A stretch of 9,393 nucleotides of DNA, taken from positions 1-9,393 of the forward strand of contig JACPAU010000005.1 in NCBI GenBank assembly GCA_016180705.1, given 5' to 3'. Each line of letters opens with the position of its first letter. Within the stretch, counting starts at the first letter, position 1. Of this stretch, positions 1 to 3,968 are shown piece after piece. Both the position numbers and the translations under genes were made by a program. The stretch is from Candidatus Methylomirabilota bacterium (lineage in GTDB: Bacteria; Methylomirabilota; Methylomirabilia; Methylomirabilales; JACPAU01). The notes under the pieces were generated by a model. The model was not told where the DNA came from, did not search any database, and saw only the letters and a list, made by a program, of their open reading frames with translations.

Positions 1-198
1 ATCGCGGGCGGCGCCGGGACCGCGGCGGAGAAGATCGCGGCGCTGCGCCGCGGTGGCGTCCGGGTCGTCGAGAGCCCGGCCCAGATGGGGCAGGGGATGG
101 CGGCTGTCCTGCAGAGGCGCGCCGCCCGGCGCCGGCCCGGCCGCCCGGTCCGGGCGGCAGGCCGTCGGGCCTCCGGGGGGGCCGCCCGGCGCCGCTAG
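1..198 (+). CDS. sucD: Succinate-CoA ligase alpha subunit, C-terminal fragment
   Basis: The frame is open from base 1 to a TAG at 196-198; the N-terminus lies outside the window. The visible residues (AGGAGTAAEKIAALRRGGV, then a segment with ESPAQMG) match the end of the SucD ligase domain, where the GGxGTAxEKxxAL stretch precedes the terminal helix. SucD is the nucleotide- and CoA-binding half of succinyl-CoA synthetase, which makes succinate and ATP or GTP from succinyl-CoA in the TCA cycle. After the usual end (MAAVLQ) there is an extra Arg/Ala/Gly-rich tail of about 27 residues not typical of the family. sucC would be expected upstream. The sucD-ndk neighbourhood is now split by the inserted element. 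Family identification is firm; the tail could be a real extension or a lost stop. Confidence 0.85.
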   Translation: MAGGAGTAAEKIAALRRGGVRVVESPAQMGQGMAAVLQRRAARRRPGRPVRAAGRRASGGAARRR

Positions 199-213
199 CC
201 GGAGCGATCGCCT

Positions 214-236
214 CGGGACCACCGGTCGGACCGGCC
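214..236 (+). repeat. Left attachment-site repeat (putative attL core)
   Basis: This is a 23-base direct repeat of 2500-2522, with one difference (C at 231, T at 2517). The identical part is the 17-base CGGGACCACCGGTCGGA followed, after the mismatch, by CGGCC. It starts 15 bases after the sucD stop. In this copy the sequence that follows (TACTGG) no longer completes the long hairpin formed at the right copy, as expected if an insertion split the terminator here. Confidence 0.72.
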
Positions 237-252
237 TACTGGCAGACGAGGA

Positions 253-288
253 CCCCTCGGTAAGTTGCGGACTTGCCGAGGGGTTTTT
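253..288 (+). terminator. Rho-independent terminator just inside the left element end
   Basis: A 12-base arm CCCCTCGGTAAG (253-264) pairs with CTTGCCGAGGGG (272-283), including one G-U pair, around a 7-base loop. It is followed directly by TTTTTCTTT. It sits 17 bases inside the left repeat and 54 bases after the sucD stop, so it can end the sucD transcript in place of the native terminator disrupted by the insertion. Confidence 0.85.
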
Positions 289-336
289 CTTTGCCTCATG
301 GGGTGGAGTAGGGTAGATTCGGGTCGGTGCCGGGTG

Positions 337-369
337 CTCGCGGGCACAGAAAATGGCACAGTTCGCGAG
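337..369 (+). other. Paired 12-base-period repeats, putative integrase arm sites (left)
   Basis: Two copies of GGCACAG (343-349 and 355-361) lie exactly 12 bases apart. They are enclosed by the inverted arms CTCGCG (337-342) and CGCGAG (364-369). The same core in the same orientation and at the same period occurs at the other end of the element (2419-2440). Tyrosine recombinases with an N-terminal arm-binding domain use such repeats on both sides of the crossover core. Function here is inferred from position and repetition only. Confidence 0.45.
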
Positions 370-391
370 GTAATTTCAAGCGAGGGGACGG

Positions 392-640
392 GTGATCCTG
401 AAGGGACAGATGTTCATGACTAGGACTGGCAGATCCAAGGTGCATGGTCGTATGGACTGGCTAAAACTTATTCCTGAGACACCAGCGGAAGCCGGAAAGT
501 TGAAGGAGCGCCAGGAGCATCGGCTGCCCATTGCACATCATGGATCTGGGGACTGGTCTAGAGCTCTGGAGGAATTACGAAACGTCGGAAGAGCAATAGA
601 CCCACACCTCAAAGAGGATATCAGGGAAATCCCGTCCTGA
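392..640 (+). CDS. Small hypothetical protein, element cargo
   Basis: This is an 82-residue ORF with a GTG start preceded by a GAGGGG ribosome-binding-like stretch 5-6 bases upstream. A later in-frame ATG (410), with AGGGAC upstream, is an alternative start. The product is hydrophilic and basic in its first third (RTGRSKVHGR), with a charged C-terminal part that could be helical. There is no signal peptide, membrane segment or recognised domain. It is the first ORF after the left element end and stands alone: a hairpin at 659-679 and a new promoter region separate it from the next genes. Codon choice is less GC-biased than in the fab operon, fitting acquired DNA. It may be a real accessory gene or a chance frame. 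Confidence 0.4.
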   Translation: MILKGQMFMTRTGRSKVHGRMDWLKLIPETPAEAGKLKERQEHRLPIAHHGSGDWSRALEELRNVGRAIDPHLKEDIREIPS

Positions 641-658
641 TGCGGAATTGCGGGCCTA

Positions 659-679
659 GGCGGGGGGTCGCTCCCCGCC
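659..679 (+). other. GC-rich hairpin after the 82-residue ORF
   Basis: GGCGGGG (659-665) and CCCCGCC (673-679) form a perfect 7-bp stem around a 7-base loop, 19 bases after the stop at 638-640. No T-tract follows, so it is not a standard intrinsic terminator. It may be a weak transcript end or simply a palindrome in GC-rich DNA. Confidence 0.35.
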
Positions 680-743
680 GCCGAAGAGCCGAATCCCTGA
701 CGGCCTGGCCCGTCTACCGTCGAGTAGATCTGACCAAAAATCC

Positions 744-790
744 TTGACAAAGTCCCCTTTTATGTAAAGTTTTTACTTGACAAGGTCAAG
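744..790 (+). promoter_or_regulatory. Putative promoter with palindromic operator before the HicA-like gene
   Basis: This is an AT-rich island in GC-rich DNA. TTGACA occurs twice (744-749 and 777-782). The first has TAAAGT at 765-770 as a poor -10 with a short 15-base spacing. The second lies within a perfect palindrome, CTTGAC-AAG-GTCAAG (776-790), immediately upstream of the gene starting at 804. A palindrome at this place is typical of operators bound by autoregulating HTH proteins, and such a protein is encoded second in the operon. The exact -35/-10 pair is uncertain; the palindrome is directly visible. Confidence 0.45.
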
Positions 791-803
791 GGATGATTGC
801 AGT

Positions 804-1007
804 ATGAATATGCGCGAAATCGAGAAGGCGGCCAAGGAGCAGGGATGGCAAGTCGGTTTAACGAAGAAGGGCCATAGGAGATTTGTGCCGCCTGACCCTA
901 CTAAGAAAATTTGCATCGCATCTGGAACGCCGTCCGTCTTGGCGGATCTCAAGCGGCAGGGATTTATTTGGCCCCGGCCGCCCGCTAAGCGGAAGGAGAA
1001 AGACTGA
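804..1007 (+). CDS. HicA-like small protein (possible toxin-type dsRBD fold)
   Basis: A 67-residue basic protein starting at ATG 804, with AAGGGA (788-793) as ribosome-binding site; an ATG at 810 is also possible. The order REIEKAAKEQGW, then KKGHRRFVPPDP, then ASGTPS, then LADLKRQGF follows the HicA layout: first helix, strand carrying the glycine-histidine pair (His24), a strand ending in the GTPS-like turn, and last helix. HicA proteins are small mRNA interferases with one catalytic histidine on a dsRBD-like fold. The segment between GTPS and LADL looks several residues shorter than in relatives I recall, so the last helix may be trimmed and activity is uncertain. The stop overlaps the next start by one base (TGATG), implying translational coupling with the HTH protein. 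Family call is from motif memory; toxin function is inference. Confidence 0.55.
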   Translation: MNMREIEKAAKEQGWQVGLTKKGHRRFVPPDPTKKICIASGTPSVLADLKRQGFIWPRPPAKRKEKD

Positions 1008-1519
1008 TGGCCGAGTGGAGCGTGTACTTTGAGGCGAGCGTTCCTGGCCGGACGCTCACTGAGGAAGATGCCGAAGAGGTTCTTGAGGCCCTTAAGCGCA
1101 ATCACCCGTCTGTTACGTATGGCGCCAGCGCCATCTCCGCAAGGTTTTGTGTTAAGGCCGATTCGCCCGCTAGGGCGGTAGTGTCGGGATTACGCGCATT
1201 GGGCTCGAGCCTGCGGGCGGCGGGGATTAAGTCGCATGACTATCTGGTTTCTGGAGCAGAGATCCAGAGCTTAAAAGACTTGGACAAGAAGCTCATGGAG
1301 CCGAACATTCCTGAACTGATCGGTGTTGCCGAGTTGGCCGGGATCTTGAAGGTCTCCAAGCAGCGAGCCTCTGAGCTTGCACACGTTCGCAATTTCCCAA
1401 GGCCGATTGCGGAGCTGGCTTCAGGGCCAGTGTGGAAGAAGGGTGCTCTTGCCCGTTTCATTGAGTTGTGGCCTCGGCGCCCCGGCCGGCCCAAAAAGAA
1501 GGTTGTTGCCTCGGCCTGA
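1007..1519 (+). CDS. Two-domain protein: alpha/beta N-terminus plus AlpA/excisionase-like HTH
   Basis: A 170-residue protein whose ATG overlaps the preceding stop. Residues 4-95 look like an alpha/beta domain: a strand (SVYFEASV), a helix (EEDAEEVLEALKR), strands near 38-50 and a helix near 54-73. Residues 103-150 form a helix-turn-helix of the AlpA/MerR-excisionase type: ELIGVAELAGILKVSKQRASELA, then NFPRPIAELASGPVWKK, the usual wing. A basic tail (RRPGRPKKK) follows. It probably binds DNA. As the coupled partner of a HicA-like protein it could serve as antitoxin and repressor, the palindrome at 776-790 being a candidate operator. The N-terminal part is not an obvious HicB domain. It could instead be an unrelated regulator carried by the element. 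Confidence 0.6.
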   Translation: MAEWSVYFEASVPGRTLTEEDAEEVLEALKRNHPSVTYGASAISARFCVKADSPARAVVSGLRALGSSLRAAGIKSHDYLVSGAEIQSLKDLDKKLMEPNIPELIGVAELAGILKVSKQRASELAHVRNFPRPIAELASGPVWKKGALARFIELWPRRPGRPKKKVVASA

Positions 1520-1552
1520 GCTCGATCCCATACATCCTTCCTCCGAAACTAA

Positions 1553-1957
1553 TTAGTAAAGCCGAAGAGCCGCCGGAAGCGAAAGCGGTGGGGGGACAAG
1601 ACTGCCGAGCAGAAGCACGCCAAGCGCGATCGCTATACTGCGAACCGGCGGCGTGATCTTTCCGGCGAGAAGGGCTTTGTACCGCCTGAAGTTGGAAAGC
1701 AGGAGTTCGCCCACGCTCCCCACGCGGAAGAACAAGGCCTGACTGTCTGGCAGGCCATAGACGTCGCAACAAGGCGCTATGATCGGGAGGGTGCCACTGC
1801 CGAGGAGCGCCACGAAGCCGCGGAGATGTTACGGGGTCTTCTTGACGCCGCCGCGGAGAACGTGATCCCCGTGCCAAGGCAGCTCCGCAGGCAGGCGTTC
1901 CAGAAGCGACCGAGCGGACCCAAAATCTTGTTGACAAATAGGGCCGGATTTCGGTAG
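1553..1957 (+). pseudogene. Open frame without recognisable start, hypothetical cargo remnant
   Basis: The frame is open for 134 codons between TAA (1550-1552) and TAG (1955-1957). The first codons are TTA GTA AAG, with no ATG, GTG or TTG near the 5' end and no ribosome-binding site. The translation looks genuine: a very basic start (KPKSRRKRKRW), a charged stretch (DKTAEQKHAKRDRYTANRRRD), then an amphipathic helical part (GLTVWQAIDVATRRYDREG and AEERHEAAEMLRGLLDAAAEN). Codons favour G/C in third position. It follows the HTH gene in the same reading frame but is separated from it by two stops. I recognise no family. The most likely reading is a gene that lost its 5' end; an internal ATG at 1825 would leave only 43 residues. 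The opposite strand is also open here, but its translation is a low-complexity shadow. Confidence 0.45.
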
Positions 1958-1960
1958 GTT
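1931..1960 (+). promoter_or_regulatory. Putative promoter upstream of the structured segment and xis
   Basis: A perfect -35 TTGACA (1931-1936) is followed after 18 bases by TAGGTT (1955-1960), which keeps the TA and the final T of a -10 box. It lies at the end of the preceding open frame. Transcription would begin near 1967, run through the hairpins at 1974-2021 and meet the terminator at 2030-2073, before the HTH gene at 2113. The weak -10 keeps confidence low. Confidence 0.35.
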
Positions 1961-1966
1961 CCAATC

Positions 1967-2073
1967 GCGGCAAGGTACGGATCGCTTCGGCTTGATCCTG
2001 GCTGCTCCCTGAAGAAGTACCGGGCTGGGCCGGCTGAACGAGGAGAAGTTTCCTCGGGCAGCCGGTTTTTTTT
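1967..2073 (+). ncRNA. Candidate small structured RNA or attenuated leader
   Basis: Downstream of the putative promoter, GGTAC (1974-1978) pairs with GTACC (2017-2021) and encloses a hairpin in which GGATCGC (1979-1985) is closed by a UUCG tetraloop (1986-1989), then GC, a TT bulge and GATCC (1994-1998). The loop is the extra-stable C(UUCG)G type. The strong terminator at 2030-2073 ends the unit, giving a predicted RNA of about 105 bases. It could be an sRNA, an attenuator controlling the downstream HTH/integrase genes, or a structured 3' end of the preceding frame. I do not recognise a named RNA family. Confidence 0.35.
2030..2073 (+). terminator. Strong rho-independent terminator
   Basis: CCGGCTG (2030-2036) pairs with CAGCCGG (2059-2065), with an inner stem GAGGA (2040-2044)/TCCTC (2051-2055). 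Eight T residues (2066-2073) follow at once. It ends transcription from the left part of the element 40 bases before the excisionase-like gene, unless it acts as a regulated attenuator. Confidence 0.85.
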
Positions 2074-2112
2074 GCCCGCCTGTCCCGCTGGACGCGTCAC
2101 GAGGTGGCAGAG

Positions 2113-2365
2113 GTGAATGTCGCTGATTTTCGCTTGGTCTCGATCAAAGAGGCCGCCGCGCTACTCGGAAAGACCGAGGAGTGGCTCCGCACCATAGATT
2201 CGCCGGGGCCAGGGGCCGCCAGCCCGGAAGGTGTCGCCGAGGTGTATCTGTATCCGGCAGGAAGAGCTGAAGGACTGGGCGGAGTCACTCGAACACGTCA
2301 GCCACCTGAGAGTTCGCGCCGTACCCGATCACGAGCTTACCATTGACCACCCGCAAGGTCTTTGA
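2113..2365 (+). pseudogene. Excisionase-like HTH gene, frameshifted
   Basis: The start chosen is GTG 2113, with GAGGTGG (2101-2107) five bases upstream; a GTG at 2104 would overlap that site. The first frame gives FRLVSIKEAAALLGKTEEWLR, a MerR/excisionase-type helix-turn-helix. After about codon 27 the family pattern jumps to another frame: RRGQGPPARKV, then RCICIRQEELKDWAESLE (about 2200-2285), matching the wing and last helix (GxGPPxxKV...yRreeLeaW) of such proteins. That second frame stops at 2363-2365. An indel near 2190-2205 therefore broke the gene. Xis-type proteins bend DNA and steer integrase toward excision. Its place directly before the integrase remnant supports the role. Without the frameshift it would be about 83 residues. 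Confidence 0.55.
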
Positions 2366-2471
2366 CCGCTACCACATCGTGAGCCCCGGGGATCTCCAAG
2401 AGGTCGCCCGGAAGCTCACGGGCACAATTTCGGGCACAATCCGACGGATTCCGCTTGAGTCGGCCCGCTAA
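2349..2471 (+). pseudogene. Tyrosine recombinase (phage-type integrase), C-terminal remnant
   Basis: About 40 codons ending at TAA 2469-2471 read TRKVFDRYHIVSPGDLQEVA and onward. This is the hallmark end of phage integrases, where the catalytic tyrosine lies in the (V/M)FDRYxIV segment. Everything before it, including the catalytic Arg and His-x-x-Arg boxes and the arm-binding domain, is missing. The open frame extends up only to a TGA at 2307-2309, and that stretch shows no integrase sequence. A deletion has fused the end of the HTH gene to the last part of int. The final codons contain the repeated GTIxGT(I) encoded by the arm-site-like repeats, and the end lies 28 bases before the right attachment repeat. 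Confidence 0.75.
2419..2440 (+). other. Paired 12-base-period repeats, putative integrase arm sites (right)
   Basis: Two copies of CGGGCACAAT (2419-2428 and 2431-2440) lie 12 bases apart inside the 3' end of the integrase remnant, 59 bases before the right attachment repeat. They share GGCACA, orientation and period with the left pair at 343-361. This is the layout expected of P and P' arms around a joined core. Confidence 0.45.
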
Positions 2472-2499
2472 ATGTGGATAATCCTTGAGACCCGGCCTG

Positions 2500-2522
2500 C
2501 GGGACCACCGGTCGGATCGGCC
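2500..2522 (+). repeat. Right attachment-site repeat (putative attR core)
   Basis: This is the second copy of the 23-base repeat at 214-236, with T instead of C at the eighteenth base. It begins 28 bases after the integrase remnant stop, and its bases form the left arm and loop of the terminator at 2503-2534. The distance from copy to copy is 2286 bases. Confidence 0.72.
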
Positions 2523-2534
2523 GGTGGTCTTTCT
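2503..2534 (+). terminator. Rho-independent terminator, presumed native sucD terminator and insertion target
   Basis: GACCACCGG (2503-2511) pairs with CCGGTGGTC (2521-2529) around a 9-base loop, followed by TTTCT. Its left arm is the repeat shared with 214-236, so the uninterrupted chromosome would have had this hairpin directly after sucD. It now ends transcripts leaving the element before ndk. Confidence 0.7.
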
Positions 2535-2563
2535 GCTCTCAGGCTGCTGCGGGGGGAAGGGGG

Positions 2564-3013
2564 ATGTCCATCGAGAGGACGCTGGCCATCGTGAAGCCGG
2601 ACGCGGTCCGGCGCGGGCTCATCGGAGAGGTCATCGCGCGCTTCGAGCACGCGAAACTCGCTGTCCGTGGCCTCCGGATGGTGCACCTGACGAAGGGAGA
2701 GGCGGAGGGGTTCTACGCCGTCCACCGGGGACGCCCCTTCTTCGATAGCCTCACGCGCTTCATGTCCTCCGGCCCCGTGGTGGTCATGGTCCTGGAGGGG
2801 GTCGGGGCGATCGCGGCCGTCCGGCAGATCATGGGCGCCACCGATCCGGCGAGGGCGGAGCCCGGCACCATCCGCCGGGATCTGGCCGAGAGCATCGAGC
2901 GCAACGCGGTTCACGGCTCCGACTCCCCCGAGACGGCGGCCATCGAGGTTCCCTACTTCTTCGCGGCGGTGGACCTGTTCCCGGGCGACCGTTCGGAGGA
3001 CCGCCGGACCTGA
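2564..3013 (+). CDS. ndk: Nucleoside-diphosphate kinase
   Basis: 149 residues, close to the usual ~140-150. It transfers the gamma-phosphate of ATP to NDPs through a phosphohistidine, balancing NTP and dNTP pools in the cytoplasm. The N-terminal [10 protein letters not shown] (Lys11) and the active-site segment [13 protein letters not shown] (catalytic His117) are the family signatures. The last ~10 residues are a hydrophilic tail. The ATG at 2564 is preceded by the purine-rich GGGGGGAAGGGGG; upstream in-frame starts would lack the family start. It sits alone between the native terminator (29 bases upstream of its ATG) and the fab promoter. No good promoter is visible in the 29-base gap, so it may once have depended on sucCD read-through. 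The gene appears intact. Confidence 0.95.
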   Translation: MSIERTLAIVKPDAVRRGLIGEVIARFEHAKLAVRGLRMVHLTKGEAEGFYAVHRGRPFFDSLTRFMSSGPVVVMVLEGVGAIAAVRQIMGATDPARAEPGTIRRDLAESIERNAVHGSDSPETAAIEVPYFFAAVDLFPGDRSEDRRT

Positions 3014-3079
3014 CCGGCGGACGGGACGACTGCCCGAACGGGACCATGGACTGCCGCCGCCGGCCGGATTCCGGTCGGA

Positions 3080-3104
3080 GGCTCCTCCGGGCGGCCCAGG
3101 AGCC
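3080..3104 (+). other. Hairpin in the ndk-yceD intergenic region
   Basis: GGCTCCT (3080-3086) and AGGAGCC (3098-3104) form a 7-bp stem 66 bases after the ndk stop. No T-tract follows, so it is at best a weak or rho-assisted end for ndk. The rest of 3014-3184 shows no gene. Confidence 0.3.
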
Positions 3105-3184
3105 CTGGGGGAGGGGCATCTCCGAACCTGTGCTGGCAGGGACTTGGGTCAGGTTTCTTCGCGCTGTTTCCCGGGCCTTTTCCC

Positions 3185-3213
3185 TTGACAGCCCGAAGGC
3201 GCGCCGCTATAAT
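3185..3213 (+). promoter_or_regulatory. Consensus sigma-70 promoter of the fatty-acid operon
   Basis: TTGACA (3185-3190), a spacer of exactly 17 bases and TATAAT (3208-3213): both hexamers match consensus perfectly. Transcription would start near 3220, leaving a leader of about 23 bases before the ATG at 3243. This suggests strong constitutive expression; no clear palindromic operator is seen around it. Confidence 0.85.
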
Positions 3214-3242
3214 CCGGCAGTTTTGGGGCCGGCGGCGGCACG

Positions 3243-3764
3243 ATGCTGATCGAAATAGCAGAGATCCCCCAGGAGGGACTCACGGTGACCCTCCGGGCCG
3301 AGCCGGTGGTGCTCCGCCTGCTGGACGGTGGTCCGCCGACCGAGGCTCACGCCGACGCGGTCCTGAGGCTGACCCGCACGCAGGGGGGGGTGTTGGCCGA
3401 GGGCGAGGTTGCCAGCACCCTCTCCCTCATCTGCAGCCGTTGCTCGGAGCCCTTCGCCTTGCCGGTGAAGGAACCCTTCAGCGTCTTCTACCAGGAGCCG
3501 CTTCCCCCGTCAGCAGAGGAGGAGGTGGAGCTCGGCCCCGAGGACCTGGACACGGACTTCCTGGCGCAGGGCCGCCTCGACCTCACCGCCCTCCTGCACG
3601 AGAACCTCCTGCTCGCCCTGCCGGTTCAGCCCCTCTGCCGGGAGGACTGCCAGGGCCTGTGCCCCCGGTGCGGGGCCAACCGGAACGAGGGGGCCTGCGC
3701 CTGCGCCGGTCCGCCCGCCGATCCCCGGTTCGCGATCCTCGAGCAGCTGAAGAGGGAGCCCTAG
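3243..3764 (+). CDS. yceD: DUF177 / YceD family protein
   Basis: 173 residues, usual for the family. Family members sit next to rpmF in most bacteria and are linked to 23S rRNA/ribosome biogenesis; the plant relative is needed for chloroplast 23S rRNA accumulation. Visible marks are the CSRC pair (Cys64, Cys67) before SEPF, the acidic middle (EEEVELGPEDLDTDF), the long helical segment around 111-130 and the C-terminal cysteine cluster (Cys132, 136, 140, 143, 152, 154), a likely metal site. The ATG at 3243 is the first start after the promoter but has only a poor ribosome-binding site (GGCGGCGG). It is first gene of the operon, 18 bases before rpmF. Confidence 0.88.
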   Translation: MLIEIAEIPQEGLTVTLRAEPVVLRLLDGGPPTEAHADAVLRLTRTQGGVLAEGEVASTLSLICSRCSEPFALPVKEPFSVFYQEPLPPSAEEEVELGPEDLDTDFLAQGRLDLTALLHENLLLALPVQPLCREDCQGLCPRCGANRNEGACACAGPPADPRFAILEQLKREP

Positions 3765-3782
3765 GAAGGAGCGAGACCCACC

Positions 3783-3965
3783 ATGCCGCTGCCGAAACGG
3801 CGCCACAGCAACGCCCGGACCCGCAAGCGCCGGGCCCACGATGCCCTGAGCGCTCCCACCCTCGTCCCCTGCCCCCAGTGTCACGAGCCGAAACGGCCCC
3901 ATTGCGCTTGTCCCCACTGCGGGGTCTACCGCGGCCGGACCGTCCGCCCGAAGGAGGAGGCGTAG
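3783..3965 (+). CDS. rpmF: 50S ribosomal protein L32
   Basis: 60 residues, the full L32 length. The start MPLPKRRHSNARTRKRRAH is the conserved basic N-terminus, which enters the large subunit near the peptidyl-transferase region. A zinc ribbon follows: Cys30-x-x-Cys33 and Cys43-x-x-Cys46, ending in the conserved YRGR. This is the zinc-binding (C+) form rather than the cysteine-free form induced by zinc limitation. The ATG at 3783 has AGGAAGGAG upstream. It lies between yceD and plsX, with 3 bases before the plsX start, the classic yceD-rpmF-plsX-fab arrangement. Confidence 0.96.
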   Translation: MPLPKRRHSNARTRKRRAHDALSAPTLVPCPQCHEPKRPHCACPHCGVYRGRTVRPKEEA

Positions 3966-3968
3966 GGC

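Larger units (their letters stand above)
214..2522 (+). mobile_element. Degenerate integrative element between sucD and ndk
   Basis: A roughly 2.3-kb block separates sucD from ndk and reads unlike both neighbours: it has AT-rich patches, small unknown ORFs and broken genes. It is bounded by direct repeats at 214-236 and 2500-2522. Inside the right boundary lie an excisionase-like HTH gene and the C-terminal end of a tyrosine recombinase. The xis-int-att order resembles actinobacterial integrative elements of the pSAM2 type. Paired 12-base-period repeats near both ends fit integrase arm sites. The integrase has lost its catalytic domain and the HTH gene is frameshifted, so the element should be fixed unless helped in trans. 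The boundaries rest on the repeats; mobility history is inference. Confidence 0.75.

Noticed and set aside
53..316. 87-codon + frame over the sucD end and the terminator
   Set aside because: It overlaps sucD in another frame and runs through a clear terminator hairpin.
680..1572. 12-base repeat GCCGAAGAGCCG at 680-691 and 1561-1572
   Set aside because: Short and GC-rich, with no structural or positional meaning; likely chance.
1458..1973. 171-codon minus-strand frame opposite the startless + strand frame
   Set aside because: Its translation is rich in Arg, Ser and Pro without domain character, and the + frame has better codon choice and amino-acid make-up.
214..2522. Group IIC intron inserted next to a terminator
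   Set aside because: These introns do target terminator hairpins, but no reverse transcriptase or domain V-like end is present, whereas integrase and excisionase remnants are.
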